Assembly: GCA_028690665.1 (NCBI GenBank)
Contig: JAQVAV010000009.1
Span: forward strand, 119,175 to 183,174
Reading direction: 5' to 3'
Length of the DNA stretch: 64,000 bases
Source: Paludibacter sp.
Lineage (GTDB): Bacteria; Bacteroidota; Bacteroidia; Bacteroidales; Paludibacteraceae
A model generated the notes under the pieces. The model was not told where the DNA came from. It ran no database searches and saw only the letters and a program-made list of their open reading frames with translations. The translations under genes were made by a program, and so were the position numbers. Position 1 is the first letter of the stretch. Every line of letters starts with the position of its first letter. Of this stretch, positions 28,703 through 38,363 are shown in pieces.

Positions 28703-29959
28703 ATGAAGAAATATTTTTTATCCGTATTTTTATTTATCATTATTTTTTCAGCTCAATCCGCTGATTATCTCATTACCGATTTTGGGGTGAATAACGATAG
28801 TACCCGGATAAATACTGAGGCTATTCAGTCGGTCATCGACAAAGTTTCGGATGAAGGAGGTGGAACAATTGTGGTGCCGAAGGGTGTTTATCTTTCGGGG
28901 GCTTTGTTTTTTAAACCGAATACTAAACTTCGTTTGCTCGAAGGCGCTGTGCTGAAAGGTTCCGATAATATTGCCGATTATCCTTTGATTCCATCGAGAA
29001 TGGAGGGCAAAAGTATTTATTATTATGCGGCTTTGGTGAACGCATATCATGTTGATGATTTTGAAATTTCAGGGCCAGGAACAATCAATGGAAACGGTCT
29101 GAAATTCTGGAAGTATTTTTGGGCGTATCGTGATTCGATGAAACAAATCGGAAAGTCGGCAACCAATCTGGAAGTACATCGTCCGAGATTGCTTTTTATC
29201 TGGGGATGTGATAATGTAAAAATATCAAATGTAAAACTATGCAATTCCGGTTTCTGGACGACGCATTTATACCAATGTAACGATGTGTTGATTGAAAATT
29301 GTGATATTCGTTCGCCTTTCAAACCGGTAAAAGCACCCAGTACCGACGGAGTGGACATTGATGTCTGCAAAAGAGTGACTGTCAGAAAATGTAGTATTTC
29401 TGTGAATGACGATGCCGTTTGTATTAAAGGAGGTAAAGGCCCGAATGCTCATAAACTGACCGAAAACGGAATTGTGGAGGATGTCCTGGTGGAGAACTGT
29501 TCGTTTGGCGATTCGCATGGGGTAATTACCCTTGGAAGTGAGAGTATTCACGCACGCAATATCCATTTACGCAATTGCACGGTCAACAGTCATACGCCCC
29601 TTTTACGCATTAAAATGCGTCCTGATACATATCAGCTTTTCGAAAATATTACCGTAGAGAACGTAAAAGGGCAATGTGGAACAATCATTGAAATGCGTCC
29701 GTGGAAACAATTTTTCAACCTTGAAGGAACTGATGAGAAACCTTTTGGAATTGTCCGGAATATTACGGTTTCGAATGTAGATGTAACCTGCAATTCTTTT
29801 GGCGAAATCCAGGGGAATGCTATGGATCAGGTTTCGGGTATTTTGTTTAAAAACATGCTTGCCGAAGCTAAAGATCCGGTATTGAAAACTCCTTACCAGA
29901 AAGAAATTAAAATTGAGAATGTGCTGGTCAACGGATCTCCTTTTGTGTTGAAAAAATAA
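28703..29959 (+). CDS. GH28 polygalacturonase-family hydrolase (second copy)
   Basis: The start at 28703 is chosen because it begins a clean signal peptide (MKKYFLSVFLFIIIFSAQSA); the in-frame extension back to 28490 has no such signal and looks like leader DNA. The 418-residue protein is a right-handed beta-helix with Asp215 and Asp218 in STDGVDID, Asp236-Asp237 in VNDDAVCIKGG and His272 in SHGVITLGSE. The usual Asn of NTDG is Ser here. It forms a pair with the CE12 gene 41 bases downstream, and probably cuts another linkage or chain end than the first GH28. Confidence 0.93.
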   Translation: MKKYFLSVFLFIIIFSAQSADYLITDFGVNNDSTRINTEAIQSVIDKVSDEGGGTIVVPKGVYLSGALFFKPNTKLRLLEGAVLKGSDNIADYPLIPSRMEGKSIYYYAALVNAYHVDDFEISGPGTINGNGLKFWKYFWAYRDSMKQIGKSATNLEVHRPRLLFIWGCDNVKISNVKLCNSGFWTTHLYQCNDVLIENCDIRSPFKPVKAPSTDGVDIDVCKRVTVRKCSISVNDDAVCIKGGKGPNAHKLTENGIVEDVLVENCSFGDSHGVITLGSESIHARNIHLRNCTVNSHTPLLRIKMRPDTYQLFENITVENVKGQCGTIIEMRPWKQFFNLEGTDEKPFGIVRNITVSNVDVTCNSFGEIQGNAMDQVSGILFKNMLAEAKDPVLKTPYQKEIKIENVLVNGSPFVLKK

Positions 29960-30000
29960 AAGATTATTCGATGCTTAAATTTGTGCTGTTACAATATGAT

Positions 30001-31317
30001 ATGAAACGAAATTTAAAAAAAACGGGGTTCATTGTTTTAATTTTATTGCAGGGTTTTACAGCAAAATCAATGGCTCAGAAATGGGTGACTTATGACCTGA
30101 AGCAATTCGACAGGCAGACTATTTGTGAAAGTAATAAAACAATATACAACTATGGTAGGGGAGACAATGTAAAATATAAAATTACACTGTATGGTAAGTC
30201 TGAACAGAAAATCAAAAATACCTTTTGTGCGAATAAACCGTTCGTCTTTGAAACAAAACTTCCCGAAAGTCATTACAAAATTAAAATTACATTCGGAGGA
30301 GCGCCGTTCGAAACGTCAACGACAGTTAAGGTCGAATCCAGACGTTTAATGCTTGAAAATGTAGTGACGAAAGCCGGAAAATTTCTTACTAAAACAGTTG
30401 TAGTTGATGTTCGTACTCCTTGGATAAACGATTCCAACAGTATAAGGATTAAACCGCGTGAGAAAAATTATCTCAATTGGGATGATAAACTGACTTTGGA
30501 ATTTAACGGAAAAAATCCGTGTGTTTCTGCAATCAGTATTTGCAAAGTAGATAATATCCCTGTAATTTATTTGGCCGGAAACTCTACGGTAACCGATCAG
30601 GAATACGAACCCTGGGCCTCGTGGGGACAAATGTTCCCTGCTTTTCTGAAACCGAATGTGGTTGTTGCCAACTATGCCGAGTCCGGCGAAACTTTGTTAG
30701 CTTTCAAACGGGAAAACCGGTTGAAAAAGATCCTAAACCGAATGAAAAAAGGAGATTATCTCTTTATGGAATTTGCGCATAACGATCAAAAACCGGGGAG
30801 AAATCATTTGGATGCGTTTACAACTTATAAGGATGAACTGAAGTTTTACATTGCGGAAGCACGTAAAAAGGGTGGAATTCCGGTGCTGGTGACTTCAACC
30901 AATCGCCGGAAGTTTGATGAAAATGGTCAGATCGTTAATACCCTCGAGGGTTTCCCGGAGGCAATGCGACAAGTTGCTAAAGAGGAAAATGTTGCCCTGA
31001 TTGACCTGAATGCCATGAGCAAAAATTTCTTTGAAGCTCTTGGACCGGAGAAATCGACCAAAGCTTTTGTGCATTATCCTGCAAATTCTTTTCCGAACCA
31101 ACCTGAAGTTCTTGCAGACAATACACATTTTAATCCGTATGGAGCTTATGAATTGGCTAAATGTGTGGTTCATAGTATTGCCAGTCAAAAATTATTTCTT
31201 GCCAAATATGTGTTGAAAGAGTGGGCGAACTTTGATCCCAACATTCCCGATCCTGTTGATGAATTTGTTTGGTACAATAGTCCGGCTATAGATGTCTTAA
31301 AACCAGATGGAAATTAG
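30001..31317 (+). CDS. Two-domain CE12 rhamnogalacturonan acetylesterase
   Basis: The start at 30001 gives a signal peptide (MKRNLKKTGFIVLILLQG); the ATG 30 bases earlier would add a hydrophobic extra segment and is less likely. The 438-residue protein has an N-terminal galactose-binding-like beta domain (about 25-180) and an SGNH esterase domain. That domain has Ser195 in AGNSTVTDQ, the FAHND block, and Asp373/His376 in DNTHF. GNST in place of GDST is usual for this Bacteroidetes subgroup. It deacetylates rhamnogalacturonan-I together with the first CE12; the different domain plan suggests a different acetyl position or chain length. Confidence 0.94.
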   Translation: MKRNLKKTGFIVLILLQGFTAKSMAQKWVTYDLKQFDRQTICESNKTIYNYGRGDNVKYKITLYGKSEQKIKNTFCANKPFVFETKLPESHYKIKITFGGAPFETSTTVKVESRRLMLENVVTKAGKFLTKTVVVDVRTPWINDSNSIRIKPREKNYLNWDDKLTLEFNGKNPCVSAISICKVDNIPVIYLAGNSTVTDQEYEPWASWGQMFPAFLKPNVVVANYAESGETLLAFKRENRLKKILNRMKKGDYLFMEFAHNDQKPGRNHLDAFTTYKDELKFYIAEARKKGGIPVLVTSTNRRKFDENGQIVNTLEGFPEAMRQVAKEENVALIDLNAMSKNFFEALGPEKSTKAFVHYPANSFPNQPEVLADNTHFNPYGAYELAKCVVHSIASQKLFLAKYVLKEWANFDPNIPDPVDEFVWYNSPAIDVLKPDGN

Positions 31318-31479
31318 ATGAACTGGATGTATGGTATTGAAATATAATGTATTGTCGTAATGAATTAAAGAAGTTTACGCCGAGTTTTATCAAAAAACAG
31401 AACAAGCCTATTAAAAGAAATGCTGTAAATATGCAATGCTTTTGATATTTTTGCCACTACTACGAATTAATCAGGTATT

Positions 31480-32802
31480 ATGAAATTTTACTTTTTATTA
31501 GTTGTTGGTATTTGGGGAGTTTTAAGTAATTTGTCCGCAACAAATTGCTATGTATCTATTTCCGGTAATGATTCCAATTCCGGTGCTGTTAATGCTCCTT
31601 TTGCCTCAATCATGCGTGCTCAACAGAATGTGCACCCCGGAGATACGGTTTTCATTCGTGGAGGAAACTATAAGTTAACCAATGAAAATATCTCGAATGT
31701 ACGTAGAATATGGGCTGTAGTGAATGATATTACCAAAGGCGGAAGGCCGGGAGCTATGATTCATTATTTCGCATATCCCGGTGAAAAGCCAGTTTTTGAT
31801 ATGTCGGAGGTAAGACCTGAAAATAAGCGTGTTATCGCTTTTAATGTTACAGCTTCGTGGATTCATATCAAGGGATTGGAAATTATTGGCACGCAGGTAA
31901 CTCAAACGGGACATACCCAATCAGAATGCTTTCACAACGATGGCAGTCATAATATCTATGAGACGCTTTCCATGCATGATGGACAGGCCATCGGTTTTTA
32001 CCTGCGGAGCGGTTCGGACAATTTGATTCTGAATTGCGATGCCTACCGTAATTACGATTATACATCGGAAAACGGAAAGGGAGGGAATGCAGATGGTTTT
32101 GGATGTCATCCGCAACCAGGAGGAACCGGTAACGTGTTTCGTGGTTGCCGGGCGTGGTTCAACAGCGACGATGGCTATGATTGCATTCGTGCTGCTGAGG
32201 CTGTGGCTTTCGAAAACTGCTGGTCATTTTACAATGGCTACAGCACTGATTTCAAAAAACTTGCAGATGGAAATGGATTTAAAGCAGGAGGTTGGGGTTT
32301 GGAAAAGGACCATCGTGTACCGGACTCAATGCCAATGCATACTGTTCGTTTTTGTCTGGCAGTCGGTAACCGTGCTAATGGATTTTATGCCAATCATCAA
32401 CCGGGTGGGGGATACTGGTTTAACAATACGGCCTATAAAAATGGTACAAACTACAACATGCTGAACCGAAATGCCGAATTTACGGAAGATGTCCCCGGTT
32501 ACGGTCATGTGCTGAAAAACAATTTGTCTTTCGCTCCCCGCACTTACGAAACTCAACATATTGATACTGCTACTTGTGAACTTCAAAACAATTCATTTCA
32601 AATGAAAATAAAGGTTCGTAAATCTGATTTTGTTAGCTTGGATGAAAGCCAGTTGACGCAGCCGAGAAAACCAGATGGAAGCCTGCCGGATATTGATTTT
32701 TTGAAACCGAAAGAAAAAAGTAAACTTATCGACCGGGGTGTTGATGTTGGATTTCCATATTTGGGCAAAGCCCCGGATTTGGGGTGTAAAGAAGTGAAAT
32801 AA
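31480..32802 (+). CDS. PL9-family pectate / rhamnogalacturonan lyase
   Basis: A 440-residue exported right-handed beta-helix lyase with a signal peptide (about 1-20). The opening YVSISGNDSNSG is typical of PL9 and related beta-helix lyases. The putative catalytic base Lys268 is in GNGFKAGG, with calcium-binding acidic residues in NADGFG and NSDDGYD. The C-terminus (LDRGVDVGFPYLGKAPDLG in parts: IDRGVDVG, PDLGC) matches PL9 proteins of rhamnogalacturonan loci. Acts by beta-elimination, making the ends removed by GH105. Its own promoter is likely in the 162-base gap before it. Confidence 0.9.
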   Translation: MKFYFLLVVGIWGVLSNLSATNCYVSISGNDSNSGAVNAPFASIMRAQQNVHPGDTVFIRGGNYKLTNENISNVRRIWAVVNDITKGGRPGAMIHYFAYPGEKPVFDMSEVRPENKRVIAFNVTASWIHIKGLEIIGTQVTQTGHTQSECFHNDGSHNIYETLSMHDGQAIGFYLRSGSDNLILNCDAYRNYDYTSENGKGGNADGFGCHPQPGGTGNVFRGCRAWFNSDDGYDCIRAAEAVAFENCWSFYNGYSTDFKKLADGNGFKAGGWGLEKDHRVPDSMPMHTVRFCLAVGNRANGFYANHQPGGGYWFNNTAYKNGTNYNMLNRNAEFTEDVPGYGHVLKNNLSFAPRTYETQHIDTATCELQNNSFQMKIKVRKSDFVSLDESQLTQPRKPDGSLPDIDFLKPKEKSKLIDRGVDVGFPYLGKAPDLGCKEVK

Positions 32803-32945
32803 GCCTATAAATAAGTAGATTATAGAAAGTGTTAATCTCCCGATTGTGTTGATAATCCATGTTCATGGAACTTATTTGAAATCCAGATAAAATAGATTTT
32901 TTCCAGGGCTTTTTATCTTACCGATATTTATTGTGGTAAATTTAT

Positions 32946-32986
32946 ACAAATGATTAAAAAATTTGTTTTAATCGAAAAAAACTTTG
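32946..32986 (+). promoter_or_regulatory. Interleaved dyads before tetR, candidate TetR operator
   Basis: ACAAAT (32946-32951) pairs with ATTTGT (32961-32966), and GATTAAAA (32952-32959) pairs with TTTTAATC (32966-32973), giving two interleaved inverted repeats. The 14 bases 32946-32959 recur exactly at 33672-33685, between tetR and the activase operon. A -7-like AAACTTTG lies at 32979-32986. The arrangement fits a TetR operator in an autoregulated promoter. Confidence 0.5.
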
Positions 32987-33018
32987 TAATTTAGCCGCTG
33001 AAGTTAATTCCCAAAAAT

Positions 33019-33651
33019 ATGGCAAAAAAAAAGGTAATGCGAGAAATGGATTTTTCTACTGAAGAAAAAATTAAAAATGCAGCTCGAGTAGTGTTTCAGA
33101 AGAAGGGTTTGGCTGCGGCGCGTACAAGAGATATAGCCGAAGAGGCTGGCGTTAATCTTGCGTTATTGAATTACTATTTTCGCAGCAAAGAAAAGTTGTT
33201 TGAAATTATAATGTACGAAACTCTGACTAATTTTGCAAAGGGAATTACCGGAATTTTTAATGACGAAAACACAACTCTGGAAGAAAAAATAGGACTTCTT
33301 GTGGAAAAATATTTGGAGATGTTGACCAATGATCCCAATATTCCGATGTTTATTTTAAGTGAAATACGTAATCGTCCGAAAGATTTACTCGAAAAACTTC
33401 CTGCGAAATCTGTGTTGTCTAATTCAGTGGCAATTAATCAGTTTGGTGAAATGGCAGCAGGCGGAGAATTTTCCGAAAAAGACATTCCGCATTTGTTGAT
33501 GAACCTGCTTGGTTTAACCGTTTTTCCTTTCGTTGGAAAACCTTTTATTATGGCTCTTGGTGGTCTTGATGAATTGGAATTCAATACCTTAATGCAGGAA
33601 CGAAAAAAAATGATTCCTCTTTGGATGAAAACGATGATGAGTGTGAAATAA
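33019..33651 (+). CDS. TetR-family transcriptional regulator
   Basis: The 210-residue regulator has an N-terminal TetR helix-turn-helix (about 15-62: KIKNAARVVFQKKGLAAARTRDIAEEAGVNLALLNYYFRSKEKLF in overlapping segments, with the canonical YYFRSKEKLF end). An all-helical ligand domain follows. The ligand is unknown. It is 88 bases upstream of a three-gene activase operon on the same strand, and a 14-base sequence in front of its own gene is repeated in front of that operon, so it probably controls both. A run of nine A residues follows the start codon region. Confidence 0.92.
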   Translation: MAKKKVMREMDFSTEEKIKNAARVVFQKKGLAAARTRDIAEEAGVNLALLNYYFRSKEKLFEIIMYETLTNFAKGITGIFNDENTTLEEKIGLLVEKYLEMLTNDPNIPMFILSEIRNRPKDLLEKLPAKSVLSNSVAINQFGEMAAGGEFSEKDIPHLLMNLLGLTVFPFVGKPFIMALGGLDELEFNTLMQERKKMIPLWMKTMMSVK

Positions 33652-33671
33652 TTTTTTTACAGAATAATTAA

Positions 33672-33685
33672 ACAAATGATTAAAA
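33672..33685 (+). promoter_or_regulatory. Second copy of the tetR upstream 14-mer
   Basis: ACAAATGATTAAAA at 33672-33685 is identical to 32946-32959. It lies 55 bases before the activase gene start and is a candidate second operator of the TetR regulator, although the full dyad is not repeated here. Confidence 0.4.
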
Positions 33686-33739
33686 TACTGAATTAAATAT
33701 TGTGATTAAGATTGTTATCAGGCAATGTGTTTTTAAGTT

Positions 33740-35512
33740 ATGGAAAAGAGAGTTTTAAAACTTGGCATTGACGTTGGTAGCACCACGTTGAAAATGGTTG
33801 TTTTGGATAGTGTCGATAATATTATTTATCGTTCATATATACGCCATAAAGGAGATGTGAGTGGTGTTTTTGTTGCTGAACTGGATAAAATTATGAGGCA
33901 ATTTTCTAATGCCTATTTTATTGTAATGATTACAGGCTCGGCGGGTATGGGTATTGCTGAACGAATACAGATTCCTTTTGCTCAGGAAGTTGTAGCGGCA
34001 GTGGCAGTCATAAAAAAATATTGTCCACAGGCGAAGACGTTGATAGACTTAGGGGGTGAAGATTCTAAAATGGTGTTCTTTGAGGATGGTAAGCAGCCTG
34101 ATATTCGTATGAATGGATCGTGTGCAGGAGGCACCGGCGCATTTATTGATCAAATGGCTGATTTGATGAATATCACAATAGAAGAATTGGGCAATTTAGC
34201 GTTGCAGGGTAAAAAAGTTTATCCTGTTGCCTCGCGTTGCGGTGTATTTGCCAAAACCGATGTACAAAATTTGATTTCGCGTAACATCAGCACAGCGGAT
34301 ATTGCTCTTTCAATACTTCATGCTGTTGCTTTACAGAGTATTACAACCTTAGCTCGGGGATGCACTATTGGTTCGCCGATGATTTGTATCGGTGGGCCAC
34401 TTACTTTTTTGCCAGCATTGCGCCGGACGTTTCAGGATATTCTTAAACTTGAAGAAAATAAATTTATTTTGCCCGAAAATAGCGAATATTTTCCGGCTTT
34501 GGGATGTGCACTGTTAAATTCAGATAGATATTTTGATTTACAGCAGATTATAAATAAAATAAAAACAAAGGAAGTTCATAGAACAGATACTTTACCTGCT
34601 CTTTTTGGCAGTGAAACGGAATATCGCCAATGGAAGGAAAACCGCAATGTGAAACATTTGAACATAAGGACAGGGAGCACTTCGCCTTTACAATCCGAAT
34701 CGAATCTGTTTCTCGGCATTGATAGTGGCTCGACCACAACAAAAATTCTTATTATTGACGAAAACGAAAATATTGTTTTTACATTTTATGCCCCCAATCA
34801 GGGTAATCCGTTGAAAAAGGTTGCAGAGGGTTTGCAAAAATTTGAAAAACAATTCGGAGGAGATAAGGTAATGGAACGAATTGTCTCCTCGTGTTCAACA
34901 GGTTATGGTGAGGAGTTGATACAGTCGGCATTTAACCTTGATTACGGTATTGTGGAAACTGTGGCCCATTTTACAGGAGCTCAATACATCGATCCGAATG
35001 TTTCTTTCATTCTTGATATTGGAGGTCAGGATATGAAGTCTATTTTTGTGAGCAACGGTGTTATTTCGCGCATCGAACTAAACGAGGCGTGTTCGTCGGG
35101 CTGCGGATCATTTTTGCAGAATTTCGCTGCAACGATGAATTTGTCGTTACAGAATTTTACCGAGATGGCTTGCTTGGCAAAATATCCTGCCGATTTGGGT
35201 ACGCGCTGTACTGTTTTTATGAACTCGAAAGTGAAACAGAGTTTGCGTGAAGATGCCTCTATTGGTGACATTGCAGCAGGTTTGGCTTATTCGGTGGTAA
35301 AAAATTGTCTTTTCAAAGTGTTGAAAATCAATAATCTGAATTCTTTGGGAAATAATATAGTTGTTCAGGGTGGCACTTTTCGCAACGATGCTGTTTATCG
35401 TGCCATCGAACTTTTGAGTGAAAAAAATGTCAGTAGTACTGATATGCCCGAAATGATGGGGGCGTTGGGAGCTGGATTGTATGCAAAAAATAGATATAAG
35501 GCACAGAATTAA
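33740..35512 (+). CDS. BadF/BcrA-type CoA-dehydratase activase, two ATPase domains
   Basis: The 590-residue cytoplasmic protein contains two tandem ASKHA ATPase domains of the BadF/BadG/BcrA/BcrD family. The first starts LGIDVGSTTLKMVVLD (about 6) with NGSCAGGTGAFIDQMA and ASRCGVFAKTD, whose Cys residues are ligands of the bridging [4Fe-4S] cluster. The second starts LGIDSGSTTTKILIID (about 329) with NEACSSGCGSFLQNFA and GTRCTVFMNSKVKQ. Such activases use ATP to drive single electrons at very low potential onto 2-hydroxyacyl-CoA dehydratases or double-cubane cluster proteins. The two following genes encode the remaining domains usually fused to it. Confidence 0.93.
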   Translation: MEKRVLKLGIDVGSTTLKMVVLDSVDNIIYRSYIRHKGDVSGVFVAELDKIMRQFSNAYFIVMITGSAGMGIAERIQIPFAQEVVAAVAVIKKYCPQAKTLIDLGGEDSKMVFFEDGKQPDIRMNGSCAGGTGAFIDQMADLMNITIEELGNLALQGKKVYPVASRCGVFAKTDVQNLISRNISTADIALSILHAVALQSITTLARGCTIGSPMICIGGPLTFLPALRRTFQDILKLEENKFILPENSEYFPALGCALLNSDRYFDLQQIINKIKTKEVHRTDTLPALFGSETEYRQWKENRNVKHLNIRTGSTSPLQSESNLFLGIDSGSTTTKILIIDENENIVFTFYAPNQGNPLKKVAEGLQKFEKQFGGDKVMERIVSSCSTGYGEELIQSAFNLDYGIVETVAHFTGAQYIDPNVSFILDIGGQDMKSIFVSNGVISRIELNEACSSGCGSFLQNFAATMNLSLQNFTEMACLAKYPADLGTRCTVFMNSKVKQSLREDASIGDIAAGLAYSVVKNCLFKVLKINNLNSLGNNIVVQGGTFRNDAVYRAIELLSEKNVSSTDMPEMMGALGAGLYAKNRYKAQN

Positions 35513-35608
35513 GAGTTTTAAAGCGTTAAATAAATCTATATAGATTATGCATTTATGTCACATCGTAGATTGTTCTGTATTTTTATATTTAAGTATATGT
35601 AAAATAGT

Positions 35609-36943
35609 ATGAATCAGGTAAATATAGAAGATGTTGAAACGAAGGAACTTAACTGTAATGGGTGTACGAATAAATGCACCGTACTGCGTTTCCGTTTCCC
35701 CAATGGTAATACCTTTTATTCGGGCAATAAATGTGAGAAAGTGTTTTTCAATAAAAATTCCGCCAAAATAAAAGGTTACAATGCGTTTGAAGTGAAAAAT
35801 GAAATACTGTTCACTTCTTCTTCCAATTTTTCACAGAAGGAAAAAAACAGTACAACTTTCAATATTGCTACTGACAATGAAAAGCATGCCACTCCTTTTT
35901 CTTTTTGGAGATGGGCTGGAGGGGAGGCCCGTATCGGTATTCCCCGCGTTCTAAATATGTATGAAAATTTTCCCTTTTGGAAAACACTTTTTGAAGGTTG
36001 CGGTTTTGGGGTTGTTGTTTCACCTCAAAGCGATACGAAACTTTATCAAAAGGGAGTCGGCAATGTGATGAGTGATAATATTTGTTTTCCTGCTAAATTG
36101 GCTCAGGGACATATTTTATCACTTATTGAGTCAAAAGTTGATCGGATTTTTTACCCGATTGTTCCGAAGGAAGAGAAGGAATTTACAAGTACGAACAACT
36201 CTTTCAATTGCCCTGTGGTAAGCGGCTATCCGGATGTGATACGAAGTGCCATTGATCCTCAGGCAAGTCATGGAATCCCTTTCGATACTCCCATAATGAA
36301 TTTTGCTAACGAAAAAGCATTGAAACGTCAATGTTGGGAATATATAAAATCGTTGATCCCTGTTGGTCAATTGGGAGGTTTCTCAAATTCTTTTTCAAAG
36401 GAGCAGAAAAGATTTTTTAATACGGTTTTTGAAAAAGCAAATTTTGTTCGTAAAAATTGGAATGCCGAATTTATAAAGAATCAGCAAGATATATTAAAAA
36501 AATGTATCGAAAGCGGTAAACTGTGTTTTGTCGTTGCTGGACGACCATATCATTCAGATCCACTTGTAAATCAAAAAGTTGGACAAATTCTGTCCGATTT
36601 GGGAGTAGATGTGCTAACGGAAGATGTTTTTCGTGGTTCTCTTAACCAGTCTGAAGGGGATTGGGAAAGGCTCAATCTCGTTTCGCAATGGTCATATCCC
36701 AACCGCGTTGTGCGTGCGGCAATCGAGGTGTCAAAACTTCCTCCAAATGTGCAACTTGTGCAGCTTAATTCTTTCGGTTGCGGCCCCGACTCTTTTTTTA
36801 TGGACGAAACAGGTGAAATTCTACGACAAGCGGGAAAGAATCATACCGTTTTGCGGATTGATGAAATTGCCAGTCCAGGTTCTGTGCGCTTGCGCTGCCG
36901 CAGTCTGATTGAAAGTTTAAAGCAGAAAAACATTACTGATTGA
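35609..36943 (+). CDS. CoA-dehydratase activase-associated protein (DUF2229-type part)
   Basis: This 444-residue protein begins with a Cys-rich segment (ELNCNGCTNKCTVLRF) and a further Cys in GNKCEKV. It continues with the DUF2229 signature IGIPRVLNMYENFPFWKTLF, NICFPAKLAQGH and the block VAGRPYHSDPLVNQKVGQIL, then FGCGPDSFF. In many Bacteroidales these parts are the middle of one activase protein of about 1400-1500 residues. Here they form a separate gene, 96 bases after the ATPase gene and only one base before the next. The Cys residues probably bind an iron-sulfur cluster. Confidence 0.9.
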   Translation: MNQVNIEDVETKELNCNGCTNKCTVLRFRFPNGNTFYSGNKCEKVFFNKNSAKIKGYNAFEVKNEILFTSSSNFSQKEKNSTTFNIATDNEKHATPFSFWRWAGGEARIGIPRVLNMYENFPFWKTLFEGCGFGVVVSPQSDTKLYQKGVGNVMSDNICFPAKLAQGHILSLIESKVDRIFYPIVPKEEKEFTSTNNSFNCPVVSGYPDVIRSAIDPQASHGIPFDTPIMNFANEKALKRQCWEYIKSLIPVGQLGGFSNSFSKEQKRFFNTVFEKANFVRKNWNAEFIKNQQDILKKCIESGKLCFVVAGRPYHSDPLVNQKVGQILSDLGVDVLTEDVFRGSLNQSEGDWERLNLVSQWSYPNRVVRAAIEVSKLPPNVQLVQLNSFGCGPDSFFMDETGEILRQAGKNHTVLRIDEIASPGSVRLRCRSLIESLKQKNITD

Positions 36944-36944
36944 T

Positions 36945-38246
36945 ATGATTTTTAATATGCAACAAAAAAAAGAGATAGCGAGTCAAGCCGTCAATAACGT
37001 AAAGAATAACGATTACATTGGATACACTGCTTTTTTCGGCAAAAAAGACAGACATCGCACGGTGCTAATTCCCTGGTTTACTGATTTTCTTTCGCCGTTT
37101 ATTCCTGCTATTGCAAAGCTGTCGGGTTATAATTTTGTGAATTGCCCTAAAACTTCCAAAACTTCTGCGGATATTGGCTTGAAATATGGCAACAACGAGG
37201 TTTGTTATCCAGCCACGCTCGTTCTCGGAGATCTGATTGCAGAAATCCAATCGGGAAAACACGACCCAGAAACGCTTGCTGTAGGTATTTCGCAAACAGG
37301 AGGGCAGTGCCGGGCTACCAACTATATCGGAATGGTGAAGGCTGGATTGAAAAGTGCAGGTTACGGAAATATCCCGGTTATTGTAGTGTCGCTTGGAGGT
37401 GTATTTCAAAACGAACAAAGCGGTTTTAAGTTGCCTGTTTTTAAAATATTAAATATTTCTATCAATGGATTTTTCTTTGGTGATGCGTTAAATCAACTTT
37501 TTGCTTTTCATGTTGTACGCGAAAAAGAAAAGGGACGTTCTCAGCAAATTTTTGATAATTATATGGAGCTGGCAACGAACATTATTTTGAAAAACAAGCC
37601 CAAAGCTCTTTTAGGTTTACTTGAAGATGCTGTAAAAGATTATAACTCTATAGAAATTTATGACAGAGAGTATGAAAAAGTTGGTCTGGTAGGCGAGATT
37701 TTTGTGAAATATAACAATTATGGTCAGGCGCACATAACAGAATGGTTGAGAACCAAAGGAATGGAAGTTGTTACCCCGTCGATGATTGAGTTTTTTATGC
37801 AAACATTTGTTAATCAGAGAGAAAATGTAAAAAACGGAATAAATAGATTGAGTGAAATTACTTTGAAATTGTTGCCTTTTACCTATAAGCTGCTTCAGAA
37901 ACGGTTGTCGAAATTCGAAAAAATTATGTCAAAATCGCGTGCTTACGTTCCAGAAGAAAATATTTATAAGATTGCTGAAAAAGCAAAAGAAATTCTCAGT
38001 TTGAGTAATCAGTTTGGTGAGGGTTGGATGATCGCGGGAGATGTGGCAAGTTTTGCAACAAAAGGTATAAACCGCGTAGTATGTGTGCAACCTTTTGGCT
38101 GTATTGCGAACCATATTGTTGCTAAAGGAATCGAGAAACGTTTGAAGAAAAATTACCCCACAATGAATTTGCTTTTCCTTGATATTGATGGCGGAATGGC
38201 AGAAGTAAATTTACACAACAGGTTAGAGTTTTTGATAACAGAATAA
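36945..38246 (+). CDS. CoA-dehydratase activase-associated protein (C-terminal part)
   Basis: This 433-residue protein corresponds to the last third of the large fused activases. It has IPWFTDFLSPFIPAIAKLSGY, NEVCYPATLVLGDLIAEIQSG, SQTGGQCRATNYIGMVKAGL and the closing VVCVQPFGCIANHIVAKG, in which the Cys residues resemble those of 2-hydroxyacyl-CoA dehydratase subunits and double-cubane proteins. It starts one base after the previous stop, so translation is coupled. The first codons MIFNMQQKK allow an alternative start at 36957. Confidence 0.9.
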   Translation: MIFNMQQKKEIASQAVNNVKNNDYIGYTAFFGKKDRHRTVLIPWFTDFLSPFIPAIAKLSGYNFVNCPKTSKTSADIGLKYGNNEVCYPATLVLGDLIAEIQSGKHDPETLAVGISQTGGQCRATNYIGMVKAGLKSAGYGNIPVIVVSLGGVFQNEQSGFKLPVFKILNISINGFFFGDALNQLFAFHVVREKEKGRSQQIFDNYMELATNIILKNKPKALLGLLEDAVKDYNSIEIYDREYEKVGLVGEIFVKYNNYGQAHITEWLRTKGMEVVTPSMIEFFMQTFVNQRENVKNGINRLSEITLKLLPFTYKLLQKRLSKFEKIMSKSRAYVPEENIYKIAEKAKEILSLSNQFGEGWMIAGDVASFATKGINRVVCVQPFGCIANHIVAKGIEKRLKKNYPTMNLLFLDIDGGMAEVNLHNRLEFLITE

Positions 38247-38363
38247 TAGACATTGTCTTAATGAAAAACATTTACCTGGTTTGCTTTTGCCGGTTCTGTA
38301 TAAAATTCTAATTTTGTGTTTTAGCATTAGTTTTAGGTATTTGTCTGACCAGAAAATAAATAT

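Noticed and set aside
29971..30000. Upstream ATG for the second CE12 gene
   Set aside because: The ATG at 30001 gives a standard signal peptide; the extra ten residues would disturb it.
32810..32935. Possible terminator after PL9 (GATAAAA / TTTTATC arms)
   Set aside because: Only seven AT pairs around a long loop; too weak to support.
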